Shown one piece after another: positions 6,905-14,567 of a stretch of DNA of 15,689 nucleotides. Made by a program: the position numbers and the translations under genes. The notes under the pieces are model-generated. The model searched no databases. It saw nothing but the letters and a program-made list of their open reading frames with translations, and had not been told where the DNA came from. The DNA is from CAYRXM01 sp964428175. GTDB lineage: Bacteria > Chloroflexota > Anaerolineae > JAFGEY01. The DNA is taken from contig CAYRXM010000117.1 in NCBI GenBank assembly GCA_964428175.1, positions 1 to 15,689 of the forward strand, given 5' to 3'. Within the stretch, counting starts at the first letter, position 1, and each line of letters begins with the position of its first letter.

Positions 6905-7048
6905 CGTAATTGCTCAGCCTGAGCGGCGAGAAACCAGGTTTTTGATATAAAACGATACCTTTTGATCAAAAGCTGAATCGTCAAATAACACAAAGCTGCT
7001 TAAATGTTCATAAAAACCTGGTTTCTGACACCCCCTGAGCAGTTACGC
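6905..7048. repeat. Inverted-repeat (MITE-like) intergenic element
   Basis: The 144-bp AT-rich element has nested symmetric arms. The outer arms are CGTAATTGCTCAG (6905-6917) and CTGAGCAGTTACG (7036-7048) with one mismatch. The inner arms are AGAAACCAGGTTTTT (6929-6943) and AAAAACCTGGTTTCT (7013-7027), a perfect 15-bp match. The centre holds the palindrome TTTTGATCAAAA (6961-6972) flanked by ACGAT (6952-6956) and ATCGT (6978-6982). No coding frame is visible. It resembles a small non-autonomous mobile or dispersed palindromic repeat. A clear target-site duplication was not seen. Confidence 0.65.
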
Positions 7049-7116
7049 CAAATCATCTAAATGGCATAGATGAGATTCATCGACAAATTGTTTGGCAAAA
7101 GGAAGGCACTGGGGAA

Positions 7117-8136
7117 ATGAAAAAGCTCTGCCTGCCAAGAATTGGCTACCTGGCATTTATTCTAGTCATCCTGGTTGGTGGATGCAAATCCACTCCCCCA
7201 AATCCGGTTTCTCAGTCGACTGGCGCCCCAACCGCGGCTGCTTTACCCACTTGGACTAGCACGGCAATCTCGACGCCGCTAACTGCTACAGCGACTCCCG
7301 AGCCAACCGCTACCCTCACGTCGACGCCAACCTCAACGGCGACGGTGACCGCCGCTGCAACAGCAACACCAACCTCAACAAATACTCCGCTGCCCACCGC
7401 GACTGCAACGCCAACATCGACACCTTTGCCGCAGGTTGTGGTTCTTAATGAGACAGTTAACCTGCGCGCAGGTCCCGATACGGTTTACGATGTTGTCGGT
7501 GCTGCACGAAAAGGGGATAGTTTGCCTTTGCTGGCGCGTACGCAGAGTAGTGATTGGTGGCAGGTTGAATACAACAGCAAGGAAGCTTGGGTTTTTGCCT
7601 CACTGGTTGAGGCGAACCGAGAACCGGGTGCCGTCACCGTAGCGCAGGAGATTCCTCCCACGCCAACATTACAACCCACCTCTACTCCACTACCGACACC
7701 TACCCCATCGGCTCTCCAGTCTGGCGTTTATCCACTCACAAATGCGTGTATTGACTACAAGCCTATAGACGGCGATCAAGCCATCATCCATTGGTGCATA
7801 GAAAGCGTCGAGATAAAAGAAAACGGGACGATGTGGTTCTGGTCATCGTGGACTGCGGATCTGACCTTGTCCTGGCATACATACCTAGTCAAAGAACCCG
7901 ATTCTGTTTATCGTATGTATATACAAGACAATTTGGGAAATTATTACTATTTTACTGAAAATGGAGGCGCATCTAAAGATAAGAGCGGAGTAGTGCATAA
8001 TGGAACTTTGCGTGGCTGGTTTCTGTTTCCGCCGCCCCAACCGGGCGCGTTTTCCTTTACTTTCCACGACGATGACCAGTGTGTTCGCAAGGAGCCTTGT
8101 CTGATCGAGAACATTGTTCTTGAGAAACCGCAATAG
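7117..8136 (+). CDS. SH3b-domain lipoprotein with Thr/Pro-rich linkers
   Basis: This is a 339-residue predicted surface lipoprotein. The signal peptide (1-22) ends in a lipobox, LVGGC, with the lipid-bearing C23. A Thr/Pro/Ala-rich low-complexity linker (about 30-105) follows, then a bacterial SH3 domain (about 106-166: VNLRAGPDTVYDVVG, DWWQV, AWVFASLV), which in this family binds cell-wall or other peptides. A second PT-rich linker spans about 179-198. The C-terminal 140 residues are a domain I do not recognise, rich in aromatic residues and holding four Cys (C211, C227, C322, C328) that could form two disulfides outside the cell. The start is ATG 7117, with AAGGAAGG (7099-7106) upstream. 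The repeated linker codons are prone to length change. Function is unknown. Confidence 0.8.
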   Translation: MKKLCLPRIGYLAFILVILVGGCKSTPPNPVSQSTGAPTAAALPTWTSTAISTPLTATATPEPTATLTSTPTSTATVTAAATATPTSTNTPLPTATATPTSTPLPQVVVLNETVNLRAGPDTVYDVVGAARKGDSLPLLARTQSSDWWQVEYNSKEAWVFASLVEANREPGAVTVAQEIPPTPTLQPTSTPLPTPTPSALQSGVYPLTNACIDYKPIDGDQAIIHWCIESVEIKENGTMWFWSSWTADLTLSWHTYLVKEPDSVYRMYIQDNLGNYYYFTENGGASKDKSGVVHNGTLRGWFLFPPPQPGAFSFTFHDDDQCVRKEPCLIENIVLEKPQ

Positions 8137-8216
8137 GTGGGAAAACACAACTGCGCATCCGGCAGCTGTCTGTGTAGGCGTTTGAATATCTTGGCCAAAA
8201 GAATAGGAGGATTTTC

Positions 8217-9254
8217 ATGATCACTATGTGGCACAAAATCCGGGGCATGCTTGGCAGTCTGAAAGCGTTGGCGCTCTTTGTTCTGATTATACTGTGCATC
8301 TTTGTAATTTTTGCCGTGCAAAGCACCTACACTGCATTGATCAACCCAAGCGATCCCCAACCGGTGGCGATCAGCCAGATCGTCGATGGCACGGTTGGCA
8401 CGCGCAAATACGTCCAGGTATCCGGTTATGCCAATTATAGTTTCAATTATACGCGAACCGAAGACGGCAAAACCACGGCGACCTATTTTGTGCTCCTCGA
8501 TGACAACAGCGGGCACCTGCTGGTGGTCAAAGCCAAAGAAGCGACAGTATACGGGCGGCAAGACAGGGATGTGACCCTTTCAGGGGTGTTGTACACCACG
8601 CCGAGCGAGCTGAAAAAACTGATCCAAAGCGACGAAGCCAAGATCAGAGATGCAGGGTTTGTCGCCAATGCAAGCATCTACCTCGACGAAGAAAGCAAGC
8701 CCCCCAGCCTGATTGGCTCGTTGATCATCACCCTGCTGTTGGGCGGCATTTGCTTTTTCTGCCTGATCACCTTTTTCTTCCCCAGCGTGGTTTTTGTCCC
8801 CACCCCGCTCGATCTGGATGTGCCACAGCCGGCTGAAAAAGCCAACCCCGGCGTGCATGCAACGGGCAAATTCATCAAGCTCAAGCAGGTGCGGCCCGAA
8901 ATCGTGCTCGGCACCAGCAGCCGCAAGTTCGAGAATGCCGTGGCCAACATTGTGCCCCGCGTCGCGCGCGACCTGCTGATCTATATCCACCACATCCAGC
9001 GTACCAAAACCTACGGTGTGACTGTTCACAAGTCGGAGACCGATTGGGGGGCATTCCTCAACGGAGATAACATGATCGCGGTCGAATCGGGGCTGCTTTA
9101 CGGCTGGAAAAACCGCCGCGCGGTGCGCCTTCGCTATACCAGCGACAAGGGCAAGGAAGAAAAACTCATCTTGCGCTTCGACTATGATTGGGCGCACGCC
9201 GACGCGGTGAATTTGTTCCAAAAGATGGGCTTTACCATTGAAACCGGGGCATAA
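8217..9254 (+). CDS. Membrane protein of unknown function (three hydrophobic segments)
   Basis: This 345-residue protein has a short basic N-terminus, a membrane segment at about 17-35, a middle region (about 40-160), a long hydrophobic stretch at about 164-194 that could be one or two membrane segments, and a soluble C-terminal part (about 200-345). The middle region alternates beta-strand-like segments (KYVQVSGYA, YFVLLDD, LLVVKAKEA, VTLSGVL) and could be a small beta-barrel such as an OB-like fold; this is inference. The C-terminal part holds many basic and aromatic residues (KNRRAVRLRY, LRFDYDW). I recognise no family. The start is ATG 8217, six bases after AGGAGG (8205-8210). It lies 80 bases after the lipoprotein gene on the same strand and ends 5 bases from the convergent VOC gene. 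Confidence 0.75.
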   Translation: MITMWHKIRGMLGSLKALALFVLIILCIFVIFAVQSTYTALINPSDPQPVAISQIVDGTVGTRKYVQVSGYANYSFNYTRTEDGKTTATYFVLLDDNSGHLLVVKAKEATVYGRQDRDVTLSGVLYTTPSELKKLIQSDEAKIRDAGFVANASIYLDEESKPPSLIGSLIITLLLGGICFFCLITFFFPSVVFVPTPLDLDVPQPAEKANPGVHATGKFIKLKQVRPEIVLGTSSRKFENAVANIVPRVARDLLIYIHHIQRTKTYGVTVHKSETDWGAFLNGDNMIAVESGLLYGWKNRRAVRLRYTSDKGKEEKLILRFDYDWAHADAVNLFQKMGFTIETGA

Positions 9255-9259
9255 GCAGG

Positions 9260-9652
9260 CTATGCGCGCGGCCAGGCCGGGTCGAGAAACTGCTGAATCT
9301 CGATCAAATACCCGTTTGGGTCGCGCACCAGGCAGTGATAAATGTTAAAGCGGGGATTTAGCGCCGGTGGTTTTTCAAACACGACGTTCTGCGCGCGCAG
9401 GCGCTCGTACCACGCATCGACCTCGTCTGTTACCAGGGTAAGAATGACGCCGGACAACCCGGCGTCATTTTTTTGCAGCACCCCGGTTTGGCGACAAAAG
9501 CCGACGAACGCCGTCGCCGTGACCCGGTAGATGCGGCACGCGCCCTGGTCGAGCGCGAGCGGCAGGCCGAGCACCTGCCCGTAGAAATGGGCCGTCGCGT
9601 CCAGGTCGGCGGTATACATAAAGGTGACCTGCTGGTCAAATGTGATTTGCAT
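9260..9652 (-). CDS. VOC superfamily (glyoxalase/bleomycin-resistance-like) protein
   Basis: This 130-residue protein has the two-halved VOC fold. The N-terminal half holds DLDATAHFYGQVLGLPL, and the C-terminal half holds VDAWYERLRAQNV and the signature DPNGYLIEIQ (111-120). Members bind a metal and act on small molecules (lyases, dioxygenases, drug-binding proteins) or only bind ligands. The substrate here cannot be assigned; E118 is a plausible metal ligand, and the others are not the canonical His pair. I chose the ATG at 9652 because AGAGG (plus-strand 9660-9664) lies seven bases upstream. The ATG at 9673 has no ribosome site and would run into the neighbour. It is divergent from the deacetylase-like gene and convergent with the membrane protein. 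Confidence 0.85.
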   Translation of the reverse strand: MQITFDQQVTFMYTADLDATAHFYGQVLGLPLALDQGACRIYRVTATAFVGFCRQTGVLQKNDAGLSGVILTLVTDEVDAWYERLRAQNVVFEKPPALNPRFNIYHCLVRDPNGYLIEIQQFLDPAWPRA

Positions 9653-9674
9653 CCTGTAACCTCTGGGAGGCATT
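9653..9674. promoter_or_regulatory. 22-base divergent intergenic region with back-to-back ribosome sites
   Basis: The start codons of the VOC gene (-) and the deacetylase-like gene (+) are 22 bases apart. The minus-strand AGAGG (9660-9664) and the plus-strand GGGAGG (9665-9670) abut each other. There is no room for a promoter, so each transcript must start inside the opposite gene or further away. Confidence 0.7.
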
Positions 9675-10334
9675 ATGCATTATGTGACGATTAGTTGGGA
9701 TGATGGCTTTAGCTGTTCGGTCGGCAAAATCGCCGAGATCTATGAGCGCTGTGGGTTGCGCGCCGAATTCAACGTGGTGGTGACCTTTCACCAACACGAT
9801 CCACAGACGTTTGGGGATTTCGGATTGTGGAACGAGTTGCAGGCTCGCGGTCACATCATCCAGCCGCACGGCTACGATCACAGCAACCTGGCCGAGATGC
9901 CCCTGGCGCAGGCGCAAGAGAACATTCTGCGCTGTCTGGAGGCTTTCCAGCAGTCGTTGGACGGCTTTGACGCGCGCCGGACGGTTTTCAATTTTCCGTA
10001 CAACGTTTCCACGCCGGAACTGGATGCCTGGCTACCGCAGGTGGTGCGCGCCTGGCGCGTCTCGGGAGAGATGATCAATCCCCCCCCCACGCCCGGCGCC
10101 ACCCGCCTGACCTCTCCGGCCTCGCAAGACGCCGAAGCGATGATGGAACGCTGCCTGGAGGCATTGTTCGCCCGGCAGGACGGTTGGCTGCTCTACACGG
10201 CGCACGGCCTGGACGGCGAGGGCTGGGGGCCGCTGCGCAGCACTTATCTGCAAGGTCTCCTGGAGCGCCTGTTGCAGCACGCCGACGTTCTCGTTCTGCC
10301 CACCCAGGCGGTTTTGGATACGGCAGTTGCATAG
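9675..10334 (+). CDS. Polysaccharide deacetylase (NodB/CE4)-like protein
   Basis: This 219-residue protein shows the CE4 carbohydrate esterase motifs: SWDDGF (catalytic-base D9 and metal-binding D10), HGYDH (H65 and H69, the H-x3-H metal pair), NFPYN (106-110) in the usual motif 3 place, and TAHGLDGEGWG (175-185) with H177 as the likely motif 5 histidine. Family enzymes remove N- or O-acetyl groups from chitin, peptidoglycan or other glycans; relatives act on other amides. No signal peptide is visible, so it is probably cytoplasmic, which favours a small-molecule or precursor substrate. The start is ATG 9675, four bases after GGGAGG, a short but usable spacing. A run of nine C (10080-10088) encodes the INPPP stretch. 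It ends 15 bases from the convergent STAND gene. Confidence 0.85.
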   Translation: MHYVTISWDDGFSCSVGKIAEIYERCGLRAEFNVVVTFHQHDPQTFGDFGLWNELQARGHIIQPHGYDHSNLAEMPLAQAQENILRCLEAFQQSLDGFDARRTVFNFPYNVSTPELDAWLPQVVRAWRVSGEMINPPPTPGATRLTSPASQDAEAMMERCLEALFARQDGWLLYTAHGLDGEGWGPLRSTYLQGLLERLLQHADVLVLPTQAVLDTAVA

Positions 10335-10349
10335 CGCCGGGGTGCGCCC

Positions 10350-13300
10350 CTATTCAAAATATTGATCGATCTCTTTTTGGGTCAGCGGCGAAACCTTTTG
10401 CGCCAGCGCGATGTCGTACACATCGTTAAAATTGGCGTAAAAGACCCACACCGTACCATCCATCACTGCCGCGGCGACGCGCCGGCCATCCGGCGACCAG
10501 GCCACACTCCAGATGCCATGCCCGGGGCCGGGCAGCACGGCCCGGCTTTCTCCGGTTTTGAACTCCCAATCCCATATCCGCACCGTGCCATCGTCGGACG
10601 CAGTAGCAAAGAGCATCCCATCTGGCGCAATCTGCACATCGTTGACCGCGCCGGTGTGCGCTTGCAACACCAAGGGATCGATGTCACCGTCCAATGCCCA
10701 GATGATAATGGTCTTGTCTTGCCCGGCCGAGACTAACTGATCGCCTTGCGGGTGCCAGCCCACCGACCAGACAATGCCAGTGTGTCCGGTCAGCACGTGC
10801 GTGTTTTCCAGTGTTTGCGCATCCCATACCTGCACCAGGCCCAGCCGCGACGCGGTGGCGATCTGGTGGCCATCAGCGCTCCAGGCCGCGCTGGTGAAAC
10901 GGTCGCCCGGAGCTTGCGGCAGTTCACTCTCGGCCTGCATTGAGAGGTCGCTGCCGGGCTGGGCCGCGTCCCAATCTGCGCTGCGCCACAAGCGGATGCC
11001 GCCATCGGACAGAACGACGGCCAGCCGCGCGCCGTCGGCGCTCCAGGCCAGGTTGGCGACTCGCTCGTTGCTTTGAACGAGGCGAAAGGTACGCAGGTTG
11101 CCATCGCGCTCCTGCCCGGCGACGCCCTGGCGGTTGACAAAGATCAGCGCTGCATCTGCGGTCGGCCAGCCCAGGCCATAGACCGCACTGCCCAGAGTGT
11201 ACACCCGGTCAAGTTCCAGGTGGCGGCTGTCCCACACGCGCAGCGTGCCATCGTCGGCGCCGGAAGCCAGCCAGCGACCGTCTGGACTCCAGGCCACGCG
11301 GCGCGCCTCGCCTTGATGGCCGGTCAGCACTGTCACGCTGGGGCGAACCAGCTTCCAGATGCGCACCATCCGGTCTTGTGAGGCCGATGCGATGTAAACC
11401 CCGTCGGGGTGCCAGCGCGCGTCGAACACCCAGTCTTTGTGCCCGGTCAATTTGGACGTGCTGGCCCCGCTGTTCACGTTCCACACGCGGATGCTCTTGT
11501 CGACCGATGACGAGAGCAGGTGCGTACCATCGGGACTCCAATCCACGCTGCGCACCTCGCCCGCATCGTGCCCGACCAGAATGTCGATGCTCGGCCCGCC
11601 AGTGGCGTTCCACAGACGGATGCCGTCATAGGCAGCCGAGGCCAGGCGCGTGCCGTCGGGACTCCAGTCTACGTCGAGCACATAGCCGGTATGTCCACTG
11701 AGGACAATCGTGCTGGTGACGGCGTCAATCGGTAGGCTCAGTACATCCTGCGTCTGCCAAATTTTGATCGTCGCGTCGTCGGAAGCGTAGGCAAAGCGTG
11801 TCCCATCGGGACTCCAGGCCGCCTTGTTGACCTCGTTGCCGGGCGCTTCGCTGACCACTGCTCGCGTCTCGCCGCTTTGCACGTCGACCAGGCGCACCGT
11901 GCCGTCCGAGCCGGACACCAACAGCAGGCGGCCATCGGGGCTCCACTCGACGGTGTTGGGGTGCGCCTCGCTCCAGGTTTGCAAGACAGCCGTGTGGCCG
12001 ATCCAGCGCTGCGGTAGCTGATCGACATCCCACAGGCGCAGCGTGCCATCCCAGGAGGCCGAGACGATCTGCGCGTCATCGGCGCGCCAGTCGATGCCGC
12101 GCACCCGGTCGCGATGACCGACCAACGTGGCCAGCAGTGTGCCATCGACATCCCAGATTTTGATCGTGCCGTCATAGGAAGCCGAGGCCAGGTAGCGTCC
12201 ACTGCGACTCCAGGCCACCAGCCGCGCCGCCCCTTCGTGGCTGCCCGGCGGCTGGAGGGCTGTGTCGGTCAATTCTTTCCAGGGATAAGCCGAGAGCAGC
12301 ACCCGGCGCAGGGTGTTTTGCGCCTGCACGGTTTGCTGGACATCGAGCGCAGTGAGCGCCAGTTGCAGGCTGAACGAGGCGTCAGCATCGAGAAAGTTGA
12401 TCGCGTCGGCGGCCAGGGCATAAGATTCGGCATCATCCTTGGCCTCTTGAGACTGGAAAAAGAAAGACAGGCTGAGCGCAGCCAGGACAAGCGCAACCAT
12501 GCCGATGCCGGCCAGAATCCAGGCCCGGCGGCGCAGCTGCCGCGCGGCCTCGGTCTGGATGCGCTCGCGCGCGGCAGCTTCTTCGGCCAGGCGGCGCGCG
12601 GCCTCCAGTTCGCGCTGGCGGGACTCCTCGCGCTCGCGCTCGGCGGCGTGCAGTGCTTCGCGGCTGGCCTCGACCAGGTCGAGCAAGGTCTGATCGTAGC
12701 CCAGGTCGGCGGCGTCGACGCTGCCGAGCCACTGCTCGGCCTCCAGCAATTCGACCTCTTCCAACAGGCCGCCCTTGCCTTCCAGACGCAGCCATTCGGC
12801 GGCCTTGGTCTCCAGCCGGCGGCGTATTTGCTCAGCTTCGCGGCGCTGGTCGAGCCAACCGCGCAGGCGCGGCCAACCGCGAATCAACGCTTCGTGGGCA
12901 ATATCGACTTTTTTGTCAGCCTCACCTTCTTCGGCGCTGACGATCAGCAGCCGGTTCTCGACCAGGTGTTCAATTGTTTGCCGAAGAGCCAGCGGGTTGT
13001 CGTTGACCCCGCACAGCCTGGACATGACCTGTTGGCGGCGGGTATCGGCGCGGCCTTCGCCAAACTGCACCAGGCGGATAAAAGCGCGGCGGGCAATGGA
13101 CTGCTGGTCGGGCAGCAGTTGATCGAATGCCGCATCGGCGCGGCGAGCAATGGCCACGTGCAGCCCGGTGACGCCGTCCAGCCCGCCATAGTCGGCGCGG
13201 CTGAGCACCAGCGCCTCGTAGGACAGCAGCGGCAGAAAACGCCGTTTGACCTGTCCCCACAGCAAGACCAATGTCTCTTGTACCAGCGGCAGCACGCCTG

Positions 13301-14486
13301 GCTCGCCGGCTGCATCTTCGACCAGCCGCTCGATCAGCGCGGCATCCATATAGACACCCACGTCCTCAGCCGGGCGTTGGATGCACTGGCGCAGCCCGGC
13401 GCGGTGCATGGGCAAAATTTCCAGGCGATGGGACTGAACGTGCGGCCACAGGCTGCTGCTCATCAGGTCGGCGTAAAAGTCGGCGCGCACGGTGAGCACG
13501 AGGTAGCAGGCTTCGACCTGCAAAAGCGCCAGCAGTGCGGCCTGAAACGCCTCGGCATCTTCTCCGCCGAGGGTAAACAATTCTTCAAACTGGTCGATGA
13601 TCAGCAGCAGCTGTTTGTTGCCGGAGCGGGTCGCCAGCAACTCGTGCGCGGCCCGAGCGGGATCGAAAGGTGAATCGTCTGCCCCGGAAGGGGAGCCGGC
13701 CTCTGTCTGCACGGGCTGCACCGATTGGAGCATGGCCTGCCGCGAAAAGATGCCCGATCCGATCAACGGCCCACTGCTGAGCATTTGTTTCAACCGCTCC
13801 ATTGGCGCGTCGCCGGGCCGCATGGCACGCACCTGCCAGCCACCGCTGAAATGGTGGCTCTTGCGCAGCGCGGGCACCAGGCCGGCGAATACAAGCGATG
13901 ACTTGCCGCTGCCTGACGCGCCGATCACGGTGAGGAACGGGTGCAGGCGCAGCCGCTCGATCATTTCGTTAACCTCGCTCTCGCGGCCAAAAAAACGGCT
14001 GCTGTCGGCCTCGCCAAAGGGCACCATACCGGGGTATGGGCAGGGCGGGACGGGCGGCGGAGGCGGGAGGGGTTTTTGCAGTTCCCGGCACAATCGCTCG
14101 ATGGCGCGATCCCAGCGGTCCGGTTCGGCTGCGTCGAGCGGGCCAAGCAGTTGCAGGCGCGCGGGCAGATCGACCGGGTGGAGAATGACCGGAACCACCG
14201 GCCAGGTGCCCGTCTCCAGGCCGTAGGTCTGTGACAGCAGATCGGTGAACTGGGAAAACTGGTCCGAGAGGTAAGCCTGAGAGAGGATCAACAGCGTGCG
14301 GCGGCTGCTCTTGATCGCCCGCTCAAATTCGACCAGGCGCGGCACGCCGAGGGCAAAGGCTGCTTCGCAGTGAAAGGCGATTTCGGCCCCGTCGAGCGCG
14401 TCCATCAAATATCCCTCGACCCAGGCCGCGTCGGCGTCGGCATAAGAAATGAATACGTCGTGTTGAAATTCAGGTGGTTCAGACAT
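10350..14486 (-). CDS. TIR-nSTAND NTPase-transmembrane-WD40 protein
   Basis: This is a 1378-residue signalling protein. A TIR domain (about 7-137, HDVFISYADAD) leads into a proline-rich linker (139-152) and a STAND NTPase of the WD40-associated nSTAND1 type (150-560). That domain holds FFGRE (165-169), Walker A GASGSGKSS, Walker B LLLIIDQFEE (293-302), LTVRADF and IAHEALIRGWPRL. A charged coiled coil (about 605-655) and one membrane segment (655-677) follow. Fourteen WD40 blades (about 750-1353) would make two seven-bladed propellers. STAND proteins switch by oligomerising on NTP binding; TIR domains in bacterial defence often cleave NAD+. Here the place of the TIR catalytic Glu appears to hold T81, with D82 next. 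I chose ATG 14486, five bases after GGAG (minus strand). The role is unproven: defence, regulated death or surface sensing are possible. Confidence 0.92.
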   Translation of the reverse strand: MSEPPEFQHDVFISYADADAAWVEGYLMDALDGAEIAFHCEAAFALGVPRLVEFERAIKSSRRTLLILSQAYLSDQFSQFTDLLSQTYGLETGTWPVVPVILHPVDLPARLQLLGPLDAAEPDRWDRAIERLCRELQKPLPPPPPVPPCPYPGMVPFGEADSSRFFGRESEVNEMIERLRLHPFLTVIGASGSGKSSLVFAGLVPALRKSHHFSGGWQVRAMRPGDAPMERLKQMLSSGPLIGSGIFSRQAMLQSVQPVQTEAGSPSGADDSPFDPARAAHELLATRSGNKQLLLIIDQFEELFTLGGEDAEAFQAALLALLQVEACYLVLTVRADFYADLMSSSLWPHVQSHRLEILPMHRAGLRQCIQRPAEDVGVYMDAALIERLVEDAAGEPGVLPLVQETLVLLWGQVKRRFLPLLSYEALVLSRADYGGLDGVTGLHVAIARRADAAFDQLLPDQQSIARRAFIRLVQFGEGRADTRRQQVMSRLCGVNDNPLALRQTIEHLVENRLLIVSAEEGEADKKVDIAHEALIRGWPRLRGWLDQRREAEQIRRRLETKAAEWLRLEGKGGLLEEVELLEAEQWLGSVDAADLGYDQTLLDLVEASREALHAAEREREESRQRELEAARRLAEEAAARERIQTEAARQLRRRAWILAGIGMVALVLAALSLSFFFQSQEAKDDAESYALAADAINFLDADASFSLQLALTALDVQQTVQAQNTLRRVLLSAYPWKELTDTALQPPGSHEGAARLVAWSRSGRYLASASYDGTIKIWDVDGTLLATLVGHRDRVRGIDWRADDAQIVSASWDGTLRLWDVDQLPQRWIGHTAVLQTWSEAHPNTVEWSPDGRLLLVSGSDGTVRLVDVQSGETRAVVSEAPGNEVNKAAWSPDGTRFAYASDDATIKIWQTQDVLSLPIDAVTSTIVLSGHTGYVLDVDWSPDGTRLASAAYDGIRLWNATGGPSIDILVGHDAGEVRSVDWSPDGTHLLSSSVDKSIRVWNVNSGASTSKLTGHKDWVFDARWHPDGVYIASASQDRMVRIWKLVRPSVTVLTGHQGEARRVAWSPDGRWLASGADDGTLRVWDSRHLELDRVYTLGSAVYGLGWPTADAALIFVNRQGVAGQERDGNLRTFRLVQSNERVANLAWSADGARLAVVLSDGGIRLWRSADWDAAQPGSDLSMQAESELPQAPGDRFTSAAWSADGHQIATASRLGLVQVWDAQTLENTHVLTGHTGIVWSVGWHPQGDQLVSAGQDKTIIIWALDGDIDPLVLQAHTGAVNDVQIAPDGMLFATASDDGTVRIWDWEFKTGESRAVLPGPGHGIWSVAWSPDGRRVAAAVMDGTVWVFYANFNDVYDIALAQKVSPLTQKEIDQYFE

Positions 14487-14567
14487 GGCTTCTCCCCCCA
14501 GGTTGTCTGGCGCGTGGGATTGGGGCAATACGAACACATTATCCGGTTTGACGCTGCACCGGTGCGC

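Noticed and set aside
10425..12240. Regularly spaced similar DNA segments that resemble a CRISPR or tandem array
   Set aside because: They encode the WD40 blades of the STAND protein; spacing and divergence follow the protein repeat.
12114..13673. A 519-residue open frame on the + strand
   Set aside because: It is antisense to the STAND gene, which has full domain support. Its translation is low-complexity Gln/Ala/Leu/Arg-rich without any motif, as expected of a shadow in GC-rich DNA.
14487..14537. An upstream ATG at 14537 for the TIR-STAND gene
   Set aside because: The extra 17 residues precede the TIR domain without similarity, whereas ATG 14486 has a G-rich ribosome site five bases upstream.
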